Positions 8,505 to 17,414 of a stretch of DNA of 64,000 nucleotides are shown here, in pieces; position 1 is the stretch's first letter; every line of letters begins with the position of its first letter. Under the pieces are notes generated by a model. It was not told the origin of the DNA, made no database searches, and was given only the letters and a program-made list of their open reading frames with translations. Where the stretch lies: NCBI RefSeq assembly GCF_021147775.1, contig NZ_JAGTPK010000016.1:62001-126000 (forward strand). The letters are read 5' to 3'. Source of the stretch: Pseudomonas californiensis (GTDB lineage: Bacteria > Pseudomonadota > Gammaproteobacteria > Pseudomonadales > Pseudomonadaceae). A program made the position numbers and the translations under genes.

Positions 8505-9572
8505 ATGACGAACTCGCGCTCTGCTTATATACCTTCCTGGCTCCGCCCTGTTCTGCGTCCGCTGCTGGACCCGTATCGCCGCTACCGGCATGCGCGGCTG
8601 ATCCATGCAGCACGTATTGCGGTGGGCTTGCTGGTGACCATTCTGCTGACCACCGGGCTTAACCTGCCGCACGGCGAGTGGGCCTCGGTGACAATGTTGA
8701 TCGTGATTGGCGGTTTGCAGCATCACGGCAACATCGGCAAGAAGTCGGTCGAGCGCGCGTACGGCACGTTGATCGGGGCCGGGCTCGGGCTGATCGTGGT
8801 GGTGCAGCAGGGCTATCTGGAAATGCCGCTACTGACCTACGCAATGATGTCGGTGATGTGCGGCTTCTTCGCCTACCACACCATCGGCAAGGGCGGCTAT
8901 ACCGCGCTGCTGTCGGCGATCACGCTGTTTATCGTTGCCGGTCACGGTTACAACCCGATCAGCGACGGCTTGTGGCGCACCGTTGACATCCTGATCGGGA
9001 TCGCTCTGGCGCTGGCCTTTTCCTTTGCCTTGCCGCTGTATGCAGTGTTCTCCTGGCGTTACAACCTGGCCAGCGGTCTGCGCGACTGCGCCAAGGTGTA
9101 CGGGCGCATCGTTCAGGGCGAACCTGTCACCGCCGATGAGCACCTGAAACTCACGGCCCGACTCAACGCCACGATGCTGCAATTGCGCTCGCTGCTGCCG
9201 TCGGTGTCCAAGGAAGTGAAGATGTCGATGGTCGAGCTGGACGCCATTCAGGGCCACTTCCGGATGTGCCTGAGTACGCTGGAAATCCTTGCCAACATCC
9301 GTCCGGCCAATCTTGATCAGGCGGCGGGTACTGCGCTGAAGACTTCGCTGGATGGCGATTACCGACAGATTCGTCGCCAACTGATCGGGATGGCCCGTGC
9401 CCTGCAAACCGGCGCGACCGAACGTTTGGCGCGAACCCCGGAAACACACCCTGAGAAACCGGAAATCCCGGCCGAGCTGATGGGCTATCACTTGATGACT
9501 CAGCAACTGGCTCACAACCTGGATGGGTTGCAGGCACGTCTGGCCAAAACGGCCAGGCGCTGGAAGTTCTGA
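8505..9572 (+). CDS. FUSC-family inner membrane protein
   Basis: The 355-aa protein belongs to the fusaric-acid-resistance / aromatic acid exporter (FUSC, YccS-like) superfamily. After a basic N-terminus there are about six membrane helices, with the typical HGEWASVTMLIVIGG and VERAYGTLIGAGLGL segments, then a cytoplasmic helical domain of about 170 residues. It is probably the inner-membrane part of an efflux system, but no membrane fusion protein is encoded beside it. The following AsnC-type gene starts 11 nt downstream, so the two may be cotranscribed. Confidence 0.82.
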   Translation: MTNSRSAYIPSWLRPVLRPLLDPYRRYRHARLIHAARIAVGLLVTILLTTGLNLPHGEWASVTMLIVIGGLQHHGNIGKKSVERAYGTLIGAGLGLIVVVQQGYLEMPLLTYAMMSVMCGFFAYHTIGKGGYTALLSAITLFIVAGHGYNPISDGLWRTVDILIGIALALAFSFALPLYAVFSWRYNLASGLRDCAKVYGRIVQGEPVTADEHLKLTARLNATMLQLRSLLPSVSKEVKMSMVELDAIQGHFRMCLSTLEILANIRPANLDQAAGTALKTSLDGDYRQIRRQLIGMARALQTGATERLARTPETHPEKPEIPAELMGYHLMTQQLAHNLDGLQARLAKTARRWKF

Positions 9573-9582
9573 GGAGATGCCT

Positions 9583-10044
9583 GTGTCCGATACCCGTGCG
9601 CCTGTGCTGGATGAAATTGATCGTCAGTTGATCGCTGCGTTACAGCTCAATGCGCGCGAAAGCGTTGCAATGCTCGCGCGACAACTAGGCATCGCCCGCA
9701 CTACGGTGACTTCGCGGCTGGCGCGACTGGAGAGCAGCAAGGTCATCACCGGTTACGGCGTGCGTCTGGGGCAGCGCGTCATTGACGGCGGTCTGCAAGC
9801 CTACGTTGGCATTACCGTGCAGCCGCGCTCCGGCAAGGAAGTGCTGCGCCGATTGAGCGCGCTGGCGCAGGTCCAGCAGCTGTGTGCAGTAAGCGGCGAA
9901 TTCGATTATGTCGCCTGGCTGCGTACGGACTCACCCGAACAGCTGGATGAATTACTCGACCTGATCGGCAGCGTGGACGGTGTGGAAAAGACCACTACCT
10001 CCATCATCCTCAGCAGCAAGATCGATCGCGGCCATCCTGGCTGA
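9583..10044 (+). CDS. AsnC/Lrp-family transcriptional regulator (likely of davBA)
   Basis: This 153-aa protein has the AsnC/Lrp layout: a helix-turn-helix at about residues 18-58 (LDEIDRQLIAALQLNARESVAMLARQLG, then ARTTVTSRLARLE) and a C-terminal RAM/ligand domain. I chose the GTG at 9583 because GAGGAG at 9571-9576 is correctly spaced for it; the ATG at 9577 abuts that site. The gene precedes davB in the same direction, an order I recall also from P. putida, so a role in lysine-responsive control of davBA is likely (inference). Confidence 0.85.
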   Translation: MSDTRAPVLDEIDRQLIAALQLNARESVAMLARQLGIARTTVTSRLARLESSKVITGYGVRLGQRVIDGGLQAYVGITVQPRSGKEVLRRLSALAQVQQLCAVSGEFDYVAWLRTDSPEQLDELLDLIGSVDGVEKTTTSIILSSKIDRGHPG

Positions 10045-10045
10045 T

Positions 10046-10073
10046 CAGAATGACGTCTCATTTCGTCATTCTG
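10046..10073. promoter_or_regulatory. 10-bp inverted repeat between asnC-type gene and davB
   Basis: CAGAATGACG (10046-10055) and CGTCATTCTG (10064-10073) are exact inverted repeats around an 8-nt spacer, just after the regulator stop. The outer CAGAAT...ATTCTG edges resemble the ends of Lrp-type sites. No T-run follows, which argues for an operator over a terminator, though a hairpin at the transcript end is possible. Confidence 0.5.
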
Positions 10074-10170
10074 CATAAACAAACATCATATCGACGACAC
10101 TTTGCGTCTTAATAACGTGCACGCCCTTATCTAGACTGTTGTTTTTCGCCGTTGCCCACCAAGGTCCGCC

Positions 10171-11850
10171 ATGAAAACCAACCGTCACCCTGCCAACGGC
10201 AAAAAGCCGATCACCATGTTCGGCCCCGATTTCCCGTTTGCCTTCGATGACTGGATCGAGCACCCGAAAGGTCTGGGGACTATTCCGGCGGAACAACACG
10301 GCGCTGAAGTGGCAATCATTGGTGCGGGCATTGCCGGGTTGGTGGCAGCTTACGAACTGATGAAGCTCGGCCTGAAGCCGGTGGTGTATGAGGCTTCAAA
10401 GATGGGGGGTCGTCTGCGCTCGCAGGAGTTCGAGGGTGCCAAAGGCATCGTCGCCGAGCTGGGCGGCATGCGCTTCCCGGTGTCGTCGACCGCGTTCTTT
10501 CACTATGTCGACAAGCTGGGCCTTGAGTCACAGCCATTTCCCAATCCGCTGACTGCCGCGTCAGGCAGCACAGTCATTGATCTGGAAGGCACCACTTACT
10601 ACGCGCAGATGCTGTCTGACCTGCCGGTGCTGTTCCAGGAAGTCGCCGACGCATGGGCTGATGCCCTGGAAAGCGGCTCGCAGTTTGCCGACGTACAGCA
10701 GGCTATCCGCGACCGCGACGTCCCGCGCCTGAAAGAGCTGTGGAACAAACTCGTACCCCTATGGGACGACCGCACGTTCTATGACTTTGTCGCCACGTCC
10801 AAGGCCTTCGCCAAACTGTCGTTCTACCACCGCGAAGTATTCGGTCAGGTCGGCTTCGGTACGGGCGGCTGGGATTCGGACTTTCCGAACTCGATGCTGG
10901 AAATCTTCCGCGTGGTCATGACCAACTGCGACGAGCATCAGCACTTGATCGTTGGCGGCGTGCAGCAAGTGCCGGTAGGCTTGTGGACCCACGTGCCGGA
11001 CCATTGCGCTCATTGGCCCAAAGGCACCAGCCTGTCGTCGTTGCACCGTGGTGCGCCGCGCCCGGGCGTAAAACGCATTGCCCGCGCCGAAGATGGCCGC
11101 CTGGCCGTGACCGACAACTGGGGCGACACGCGGCATTACGCCGCCGTGCTGACCACCTGCCAGAGCTGGCTGCTGACCACCCAGATCGAGTGTGAGGAGT
11201 CGCTGTTCTCGCAGAAGATGTGGATGGCGCTGGACCGCACCCGCTACATGCAGTCGTCGAAAACCTTCGTCATGGTCGACCGGCCATTCTGGAAAGACAA
11301 AGACCCGGAAACCGGCCGTGACCTGATGAGCATGACCCTTACCGACCGCCTGACGCGAGGCACCTATCTGTTCGATAACGGCGACGACAAGCCGGGCGTG
11401 ATCTGCCTGTCGTATTCGTGGATGAGCGATGCGTTGAAGATGCTGCCGCAACCCATCGAGAAACGCGTGAAGCTGGCACTTGATGCGTTGAAAAAGATCT
11501 ACCCGAAAGTCGACATTGCGGCCCGGATCATTGGCGACCCGATTACCGTTTCATGGGAAGCCGACCCGCACTTTCTGGGTGCGTTCAAGGGTGCGCTGCC
11601 GGGCCATTACCGCTATAACCAGCGCATGTACGCGCACTTCATGCAGCAGGACATGCCCAGCGAACAGCGCGGCATGTTCATCGCCGGCGATGACGTGTCA
11701 TGGACGCCAGCCTGGGTGGAAGGCGCCGTGCAGACCTCGTTGAATGCCGTATGGGGCATCATGAACCACTTCGGTGGCAAGACCCACGCCGAAAACCCGG
11801 GCCCTGGCGATGTGTTCAATGACATCGGCCCGATTGCGCTCGCCGACTGA
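10171..11850 (+). CDS. davB: L-lysine 2-monooxygenase DavB
   Basis: This 559-aa flavoprotein of the amine-oxidase family is expected to oxidise L-lysine to 5-aminopentanamide, CO2 and water, the first step of the aminovalerate route. An N-terminal FAD-binding motif IIGAGIAGLVAAYE lies at residues 50-63, followed by the ELGGMRFP motif typical of tryptophan/lysine monooxygenases and a C-terminal FAD segment GDDVSWTPAWVEGAVQ. I separate it from tryptophan monooxygenase (IaaM) by the length, the close resemblance to DavB as I know it, and the partner davA 15 nt downstream. AAGG lies 6 nt before the ATG. Confidence 0.9.
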   Translation: MKTNRHPANGKKPITMFGPDFPFAFDDWIEHPKGLGTIPAEQHGAEVAIIGAGIAGLVAAYELMKLGLKPVVYEASKMGGRLRSQEFEGAKGIVAELGGMRFPVSSTAFFHYVDKLGLESQPFPNPLTAASGSTVIDLEGTTYYAQMLSDLPVLFQEVADAWADALESGSQFADVQQAIRDRDVPRLKELWNKLVPLWDDRTFYDFVATSKAFAKLSFYHREVFGQVGFGTGGWDSDFPNSMLEIFRVVMTNCDEHQHLIVGGVQQVPVGLWTHVPDHCAHWPKGTSLSSLHRGAPRPGVKRIARAEDGRLAVTDNWGDTRHYAAVLTTCQSWLLTTQIECEESLFSQKMWMALDRTRYMQSSKTFVMVDRPFWKDKDPETGRDLMSMTLTDRLTRGTYLFDNGDDKPGVICLSYSWMSDALKMLPQPIEKRVKLALDALKKIYPKVDIAARIIGDPITVSWEADPHFLGAFKGALPGHYRYNQRMYAHFMQQDMPSEQRGMFIAGDDVSWTPAWVEGAVQTSLNAVWGIMNHFGGKTHAENPGPGDVFNDIGPIALAD

Positions 11851-11865
11851 CAGAAGGAAACCGCC

Positions 11866-12666
11866 ATGCGTGTCGCGCTGTATCAATGCCCGCCCTTGCC
11901 GCTGAACATCAGCGCCAACCTGACTCGGCTGGAGCAACAGGCCCGTGCCGCCGCCGGGCAAGGCGCGCAGTTGCTGGTGTGCCCGGAAATGTTCCTGACC
12001 GGCTATAACATCGGCGCGCAAGCGGTCGATGAGTTGGCGCAGCCCTGCGATGGCGACGCTGCGACCCGCATTGCCGATATCGCGCAAGCCAACCGCATCG
12101 CCATTCTGTACGGCTACCCGGAACGCGGCGCCGACCAGCAGGTGTACAACAGCGTGCAGCTGATCGATGCGCAGGGCGAGCGACTGTGCAATTACCGCAA
12201 GACGCATTTGTTTGGCACGCTGGATAACAGCCTGTTCTCGGCGGGTGAAGACGCGTTCCCGGTGGTCGAGCTGAACGGTTGGCGGTTGGGCCTGTTGATT
12301 TGCTACGACGTGGAGTTCCCGGAAAACACTCGGCGTCTGGCGCTGGCCGGTGCCGAGCTGATTCTGGTGCCGACCGCGAACATGGCTCCGTATGATTTTG
12401 TCTGCGAGGTCACAGTACGGGCGCGCGCGTTCGAAAATCACTGTTATGTGGTGTACGCCAACTACTGCGGCAGCGAGGGCGATATCCGCTACTGCGGGCT
12501 GAGCAGTATTTGCGCGCCGGATGGCAGCCGTCCCGCGCTGGCGGGCGACGAAGAAACGCTGCTCTTCAGTACGCTGGACAAATCGCTTTATGAACAAGCC
12601 ACTTCAGTGAACAACTATCTCACCGATCGACGCCCTGGCCTTTACTCGCACCTGAGCCGGGATTAA
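11866..12666 (+). CDS. davA: 5-aminopentanamidase DavA
   Basis: The 266-aa nitrilase-superfamily amidase hydrolyses 5-aminopentanamide to 5-aminovalerate and ammonia, using the product of DavB. The catalytic triad is visible as Glu41 (CPEMFLTGYN), Lys112 (YRKTHLFG) and Cys146 (LLICYDVEFPE). Length is normal for the family. A strong ribosome site AAGGAA precedes the ATG, 15 nt after davB. Later pathway enzymes (davT, davD) are not in the window. Confidence 0.92.
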   Translation: MRVALYQCPPLPLNISANLTRLEQQARAAAGQGAQLLVCPEMFLTGYNIGAQAVDELAQPCDGDAATRIADIAQANRIAILYGYPERGADQQVYNSVQLIDAQGERLCNYRKTHLFGTLDNSLFSAGEDAFPVVELNGWRLGLLICYDVEFPENTRRLALAGAELILVPTANMAPYDFVCEVTVRARAFENHCYVVYANYCGSEGDIRYCGLSSICAPDGSRPALAGDEETLLFSTLDKSLYEQATSVNNYLTDRRPGLYSHLSRD

Positions 12667-12745
12667 CAACCTGTGTGGGCGTCTGCTCGCGAATCAGACT
12701 GATTATCCGCTAGCATGACGTCCTGCTTCCCAGGCCCGGACCGTC

Positions 12746-15130
12746 ATGCAGCACGCCAACATTTCCGACATCGAGCGCCTTGTGCTGGCCAACGGCCTGA
12801 ACGTGGTGCTGTGCCACAACGCACGTCTCAAGCGCTGTGCGGCCTCGTTGCGTGTAGCGGCGGGCAGCCATGACGTACCGCAGGCGTGGCCTGGGCTGGC
12901 GCACTTTCTGGAGCATCTGTTGTTCCTCGGCACCGAGCGTTTCGCTGCCGATCAGAACCTCATGGCTTTCGTGCAGCGCCACGGCGGGCTGGTCAACGCG
13001 AGCACCCGCGAGCGCACCACTGACTTTTTCTTCGAGCTGCCACAAGCGGTGTTTGCCCAGGGCCTGGAGCGTCTGTGCGACATGCTCGCGCACCCGCGCA
13101 TGGCCTTGGCTGAGCAACTGCGCGAGCGTGAAGTGCTGCACGCCGAGTTCATCGCCTGGGCGGGAGACGCCGAGGCACGCCATCAGACGCGGCTACTGGC
13201 GCCGATCAATGCGCAGCATCCGTTGAGAGGTTTTCATGCGGGCAACCGCTACAGCCTATCAGTACCCAACCCGGCCTTCCAGCACGCCCTGAACGACTTC
13301 TACAAGCGCTTTTATCAAGCCGGGCAAATGACCCTGTGCCTGAGCGGGCCGCAATCGCTGGCCGAACTTCACGCTCTGGCGGCCGCTCACGGCGCCCTGC
13401 TCAAGCCCGGCGAGCGCGTCGCCCAACGGCCGCCGCCACCGCTGCTGGATGCACGCCAGAACCTGTGCTCGACAGACTTTCACGATCGGCTTCACCTGCT
13501 GTTTGCCTGCGAAGGCTTGCCCGAAAAAGCTGACGAGGCAGTGGCTTTCTTCTGCCATTGGCTGAATACCACCCAGGCGGGAGGGCTGGCGGCCGCGCTG
13601 ATCGAGCGTGAACTGATCCATTCCTTGAAAGCCTCGCCGCTGTATCAATTCGACGGGCAGTTGTTGCTGGATATCGACCTTCAAGCCGCATCGACAGACG
13701 TGCCCGGGAAAGCCCGGATTGCCAGGCTGTTCTTCAGTTGGCTGAGTTTTTTCAACGCTCAGTGGCCCGCCCTGATCGAGGAGTACCAGCGTCTGCAACA
13801 ACGGCGCTTGCACACCGCAGGCGCGTTGGCTCTGGCGCATCATTATTGCCGCGATACGCCGTCAGAACTGAGCGAGCAAGGCGTTCATGCAATGAGCGTC
13901 CTGTTGAAACAATTGACACCTGAAGCACTGGTCTGCGCGACGGTTGACGATACGGCGACCGCTGAACAGACCGACTGGCGTCTGCCGCCGACCAATCCGT
14001 TTTTGCGTCCCTTGTTGCTGCCAGCGCAAAAGACGACCCACAGGGCATTGGTCTGCAACGATGAGTTGCCGCAGGACAGTGCCGAAGCGACGGTCTACCT
14101 GCGCTGGGAATTGCAGTGCCCACAACCGACGCTCTGGCAGATGCTCGACAGCAGCCTGAAAGACCTGGTCGAAGACGCTTGGCAAGCCGGTGTCAACGTG
14201 TCGTTCAGCCGCTATGGCAACTATTGGCAGCTCAAGCTGAGCGGCGTGGAAGAGCCATTCGCTGCCGTCATTCAGCAGTGCCTGCAGCGTTTGCTTCACC
14301 CGGACAGCAAGACACTGGCGCGCTACGGCAAGCCAGCCAGTGGGCCGGTGCAGATCCCGATTCGTGAATTGCTCAAACAGTTGCCCGATCTCTTTTTGAC
14401 CAGCACACCGGCGCCTGCCTCCGATGATCTGCAAGCGGTTTGGGCTGGCTCATCGTGGATCGGTTTTGGCGCTGGGCTGTCAGCAGTTGGCCGCGATCAG
14501 GTCAATGCAGTTCTGACCACCCTGCCCGGCACGCAGCAGAAACACCCGACGCCATTGCCAGCCAGCCGTTCCGGCAAACGCTGGGAGCAGGTAGTTTCGT
14601 CGTCCGCTGAAAACGCCGTGCTGGTGTTCTGCCCTGCACCCGATACGACAGCCGAAGATGAAGCCGCCTGGCGAATGCTGGCACACGTCATTCAAGCGCC
14701 CTTCTACCAGCGCCTGCGGGTTGAATTGCAGTTGGGTTACGCGGTGTTCAGCGGCCTGCGACAGATTGCAGGAACAACAGGCCTGCTGTTTGGTGTGCAG
14801 TCGCCCAATTGCGACACAGCTGAGCTGGTTCGCCACATCGAGACGTTGCTGAACACGCTACCCGAGCTGATCGCCCACACCCACTTGCCCGAGCAGCGTC
14901 GGGCATTGATAGCGCAACTCGACCTGGCGACGCTGCCTGACGAACAGGCAGCGGAATGGCTGTGGCAGGCCTATCTCGGTGGGCGCGGTGCGGACCGGAT
15001 AAACGCGTTGCGAAACGCCCTGTCAAATCTGGATACACACTCTTTACTCGCCGCGGCTAACGTATTAAACGCAGCGTCAAACGGCTGGCTGATTGTGGCC
15101 AATCGCCCGGCTTGCGCGCCTTTTGCGTGA
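12746..15130 (+). CDS. pqqF: Pyrroloquinoline quinone biosynthesis protease PqqF
   Basis: This 794-aa M16-family zinc metallopeptidase has the inverted zinc motif HFLEH at residues 53-57 (His53, Glu56, His57) inside LAHFLEHLLFLGTERF. The second zinc-ligand helix follows as ELREREVLHAEFIAW. It cuts the PqqA precursor to release the crosslinked Glu-Tyr. It has the N-terminal catalytic half and the less conserved C-terminal M16 repeat, of typical length. It sits immediately upstream of pqqA, the Pseudomonas order FABCDE. Confidence 0.93.
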   Translation: MQHANISDIERLVLANGLNVVLCHNARLKRCAASLRVAAGSHDVPQAWPGLAHFLEHLLFLGTERFAADQNLMAFVQRHGGLVNASTRERTTDFFFELPQAVFAQGLERLCDMLAHPRMALAEQLREREVLHAEFIAWAGDAEARHQTRLLAPINAQHPLRGFHAGNRYSLSVPNPAFQHALNDFYKRFYQAGQMTLCLSGPQSLAELHALAAAHGALLKPGERVAQRPPPPLLDARQNLCSTDFHDRLHLLFACEGLPEKADEAVAFFCHWLNTTQAGGLAAALIERELIHSLKASPLYQFDGQLLLDIDLQAASTDVPGKARIARLFFSWLSFFNAQWPALIEEYQRLQQRRLHTAGALALAHHYCRDTPSELSEQGVHAMSVLLKQLTPEALVCATVDDTATAEQTDWRLPPTNPFLRPLLLPAQKTTHRALVCNDELPQDSAEATVYLRWELQCPQPTLWQMLDSSLKDLVEDAWQAGVNVSFSRYGNYWQLKLSGVEEPFAAVIQQCLQRLLHPDSKTLARYGKPASGPVQIPIRELLKQLPDLFLTSTPAPASDDLQAVWAGSSWIGFGAGLSAVGRDQVNAVLTTLPGTQQKHPTPLPASRSGKRWEQVVSSSAENAVLVFCPAPDTTAEDEAAWRMLAHVIQAPFYQRLRVELQLGYAVFSGLRQIAGTTGLLFGVQSPNCDTAELVRHIETLLNTLPELIAHTHLPEQRRALIAQLDLATLPDEQAAEWLWQAYLGGRGADRINALRNALSNLDTHSLLAAANVLNAASNGWLIVANRPACAPFA

Positions 15131-15131
15131 T

Positions 15132-15150
15132 CGTTACCTGAACGGTAACG
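15132..15150. other. Short inverted repeat after pqqF
   Basis: CGTTACC (15132-15138) and GGTAACG (15144-15150) form a 7-bp dyad one base after the pqqF stop at 15130. It could be a weak terminator (followed by GTCTTTCC) or an operator in the pqqA leader. The sequence does not decide between them. Confidence 0.35.
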
Positions 15151-15285
15151 GTCTTTCCTGCAGATTCGGACACTCCCGAATTATGAAATTGAGTAACATA
15201 GCTCCCTAAGCATCTGAACGTATGCCGTTGCCGGTGCACTAAGATGTAGTCACCAACCGCTGCATCCATCTGAAGGAGATCTCCT

Positions 15286-15360
15286 ATGTCTTGGTCCAAA
15301 CCTGCTTACACTGATCTGCGTATCGGCTTTGAAGTCACCATGTACTTCGCAAGCCGTTGA
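15286..15360 (+). CDS. pqqA: Coenzyme PQQ precursor peptide PqqA
   Basis: The 24-residue peptide MSWSKPAYTDLRIGFEVTMYFASR (split here only by its length) is the ribosomal precursor of PQQ. The conserved Glu16 and Tyr20 in the EVTMY segment are the residues crosslinked by PqqE and converted to the cofactor. A strong ribosome site AAGGAG lies 9 nt upstream. Its stop is followed within 20 nt by a terminator hairpin that separates it from pqqB. Confidence 0.97.
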   Translation: MSWSKPAYTDLRIGFEVTMYFASR

Positions 15361-15376
15361 TTTCAGTGCGCTGCAT

Positions 15377-15402
15377 AGCCTCGGTTCGCCGGGGCTTTTT
15401 TT
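15377..15402 (+). terminator. UUCG-tetraloop terminator/attenuator between pqqA and pqqB
   Basis: AGCCTCGG (15377-15384), loop TTCG, then CCGGGGCT (15389-15396) make an 8-bp stem with one G-U pair and the very stable UUCG tetraloop, followed by seven T. This is a textbook intrinsic terminator placed inside the pqq operon, likely giving more pqqA transcript than pqqB-E transcript. Confidence 0.88.
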
Positions 15403-15454
15403 ATTGTCAGGGCGTTTTTGTTTTTTGTTTCAGGTCATGTGGTAGGGAGCTGAC

Positions 15455-16366
15455 ATGTACATCCAGATTCTAGGTTCCGCTGCCGGTGGCGGGTTTCCCC
15501 AGTGGAACTGCAACTGCGTCAACTGCGCAGGTTTTCGGGACGGCAGCCTTCGAGCGCACGCGCGCACTCAGTCTTCCATCGCGCTTTCAGATGATGGCGT
15601 GAACTGGGTGCTGTGCAACGCCTCGCCGGACATCCGCGCGCAACTGCAAGGCTTTGCGCCCATGCAACCGGGGCGCGCCCTGCGTGACACCGGCATCGGC
15701 GCCATCGTGTTGATGGACAGCCAGATCGACCACACCACCGGCCTGCTCAGCCTGCGCGAAGGCTGTCCGCATCAGGTCTGGTGTACCGACATGGTTCATG
15801 AAGACCTCAGCACCGGTTTCCCGTTGTTCGAAATGCTCAAGCACTGGAACGGCGGCCTGAACTGGAACCGGATCGAGCTGCAAGGCAGCTTTGTGATCCC
15901 GGTCTGCCCGAACCTGCGCTTCACACCGTTCCCGCTGCGCAGCGCCGCACCGCCCTATTCGCCGCACCGCTTCGATCCACACCCCGGTGACAACATCGGC
16001 TTACTGGTCGAAGACACGCGCACGGGCGGCAAACTGTTCTATGCGCCGGGCCTGGGCAAGGTGGACGAGGCGCTCGCCGAGAAGATGCGCGACGCCGACT
16101 GCCTCTTGGTCGACGGCACGCTGTGGGATGACGACGAGATGCAGCGCCGTGGCGTGGGTACTCGTACGGGTCGCGAGATGGGCCACCTGGCGCAGAACGG
16201 CCCCGGCGGCATGCTCGAAGTGCTTGAAGGCTTCCCGACGCAGCGCAAGGTGCTTATTCACATCAACAACACCAACCCGATTCTCGACGAAGACTCCGCA
16301 GAGCGCGCCGAGCTGCTTCGCCGCAACGTTGAAGTTGCCTTCGACGGCATGAGCATCGAGCTTTAG
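15455..16366 (+). CDS. pqqB: PQQ biosynthesis protein PqqB
   Basis: This 303-aa protein has the metallo-beta-lactamase fold and a role in late PQQ synthesis, proposed as a hydroxylase of the Glu-Tyr intermediate. The start MYIQILGSAAGGGFPQWNCNC and the cysteine pair NCNCVNCAG are typical of PqqB. The metal-binding motif region MDSQIDHTTGLL and the downstream HINNTNPILDEDSAE are also present. The start is 53 nt after the terminator, preceded by TAGGGAG. It ends 8 nt before pqqC, whose ribosome site overlaps the pqqB stop. Confidence 0.96.
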   Translation: MYIQILGSAAGGGFPQWNCNCVNCAGFRDGSLRAHARTQSSIALSDDGVNWVLCNASPDIRAQLQGFAPMQPGRALRDTGIGAIVLMDSQIDHTTGLLSLREGCPHQVWCTDMVHEDLSTGFPLFEMLKHWNGGLNWNRIELQGSFVIPVCPNLRFTPFPLRSAAPPYSPHRFDPHPGDNIGLLVEDTRTGGKLFYAPGLGKVDEALAEKMRDADCLLVDGTLWDDDEMQRRGVGTRTGREMGHLAQNGPGGMLEVLEGFPTQRKVLIHINNTNPILDEDSAERAELLRRNVEVAFDGMSIEL

Positions 16367-16374
16367 GAGCTGAC

Positions 16375-17130
16375 ATGAGCGACGCCAAAGCGCTGTCCCC
16401 CGCTGAATTCGAACAGGCCTTGCGCGCCAAGGGCGCCTTCTATCACATCTATCATCCGTACCATGTGGCGATGTATGAAGGTCGGGCCACCCGCGAGCAG
16501 ATTCAGGGCTGGGTCGCCAACCGCTTCTACTACCAGGTGAACATTCCGCTCAAGGACGCTGCAATTCTGGCCAACTGTCCGGACCGCGAGATACGTCGCG
16601 AGTGGATTCAGCGCCTGCTCGACCACGACGGCGCGCCCGGTGAAGACGGTGGCATTGAAGCCTGGCTGCGTCTGGGCCAGGCGGTTGGCCTGGACCCGGA
16701 TCAGCTTCGCTCACAGGAGCTGGTGCTGCCCGGCGTGCGTTTCGCGGTCGATGCCTATGTGAATTTCGCCCGGCGCGCCAACTGGCAGGAAGCCGCCAGC
16801 AGTTCGTTGACTGAACTGTTCGCGCCGCAGATCCACCAGTCGCGTCTGGACAGCTGGCCTCAGCATTACCCATGGATCGACCCGGCAGGCTACGAGTATT
16901 TCCGTACCCGCCTGGGCCAGGCGCGCCGCGACGTAGAGCATGGCCTCACGATTACGTTACAGCACTACACCACGTACGAAGGCCAGCAACGCATGCTGGA
17001 GATCCTGCAGTTCAAACTCGACATTCTGTGGAGCATGCTCGATGCGATGTCCATGGCGTATGAATTGAACCGCCCGCCGTATCACAGCGTCACAGACCAA
17101 AGGGTCTGGCATAAGGGAATCGCGCTATGA
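16375..17130 (+). CDS. pqqC: Pyrroloquinoline-quinone synthase PqqC
   Basis: This 251-aa cofactor-free oxidase carries out the last step, ring closure and eight-electron oxidation of AHQQ to PQQ. The all-helical TenA-like fold is recognisable through YHIYHPYHVAMYEGRATREQIQGWVANRFYYQ near the N-terminus (His residues and Tyr at the active site) and WSMLDAMSMAYE near the end. AGGAG precedes the ATG. The stop overlaps pqqD by 4 nt. Confidence 0.97.
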   Translation: MSDAKALSPAEFEQALRAKGAFYHIYHPYHVAMYEGRATREQIQGWVANRFYYQVNIPLKDAAILANCPDREIRREWIQRLLDHDGAPGEDGGIEAWLRLGQAVGLDPDQLRSQELVLPGVRFAVDAYVNFARRANWQEAASSSLTELFAPQIHQSRLDSWPQHYPWIDPAGYEYFRTRLGQARRDVEHGLTITLQHYTTYEGQQRMLEILQFKLDILWSMLDAMSMAYELNRPPYHSVTDQRVWHKGIAL

Positions 17131-17414
17131 CATCCCACACCCCGTTCGACCGCAATCAGGTGCCAAGCTGGCGTCCAGGCTATCGATTTCAATACGAGCC
17201 GGCACAGAAAGGCAACGTGCTGCTTTACCCCGAAGGCATGATCAAGCTCAACGACAGCGCCGGCATGATCGGCGGGCTGGTCGATGGTCAACGAACGGTG
17301 GCGGCCATCATCGAGAAGCTGCAACACGAGTTTCCCAACGTTCCCGAACTGGGCATGGATGTCGACGATTTCATGAGAGTCGCCCAAAAAGAGCACTGGA
17401 TCAATCTTGTCTGA
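17127..17414 (+). CDS. pqqD: PqqA-binding chaperone PqqD
   Basis: This 95-aa RiPP recognition element binds the PqqA leader and presents it to the radical SAM enzyme PqqE. The sequence has the expected PAQKGNVLLYPEGMIKLNDSAGMIGGLVDGQRTV core, a winged-helix-like fold. Its start overlaps pqqC by 4 nt and its end overlaps pqqE by 8 nt, which is consistent with stoichiometric co-production. Confidence 0.95.
   Translation: MTSHTPFDRNQVPSWRPGYRFQYEPAQKGNVLLYPEGMIKLNDSAGMIGGLVDGQRTVAAIIEKLQHEFPNVPELGMDVDDFMRVAQKEHWINLV

Noticed and set aside
10171..11850. Calling the amine-oxidase gene tryptophan 2-monooxygenase (iaaM)
   Set aside because: The sequence resembles lysine 2-monooxygenase much more closely and is followed by the matching amidase davA; no iaaH-type gene is present.
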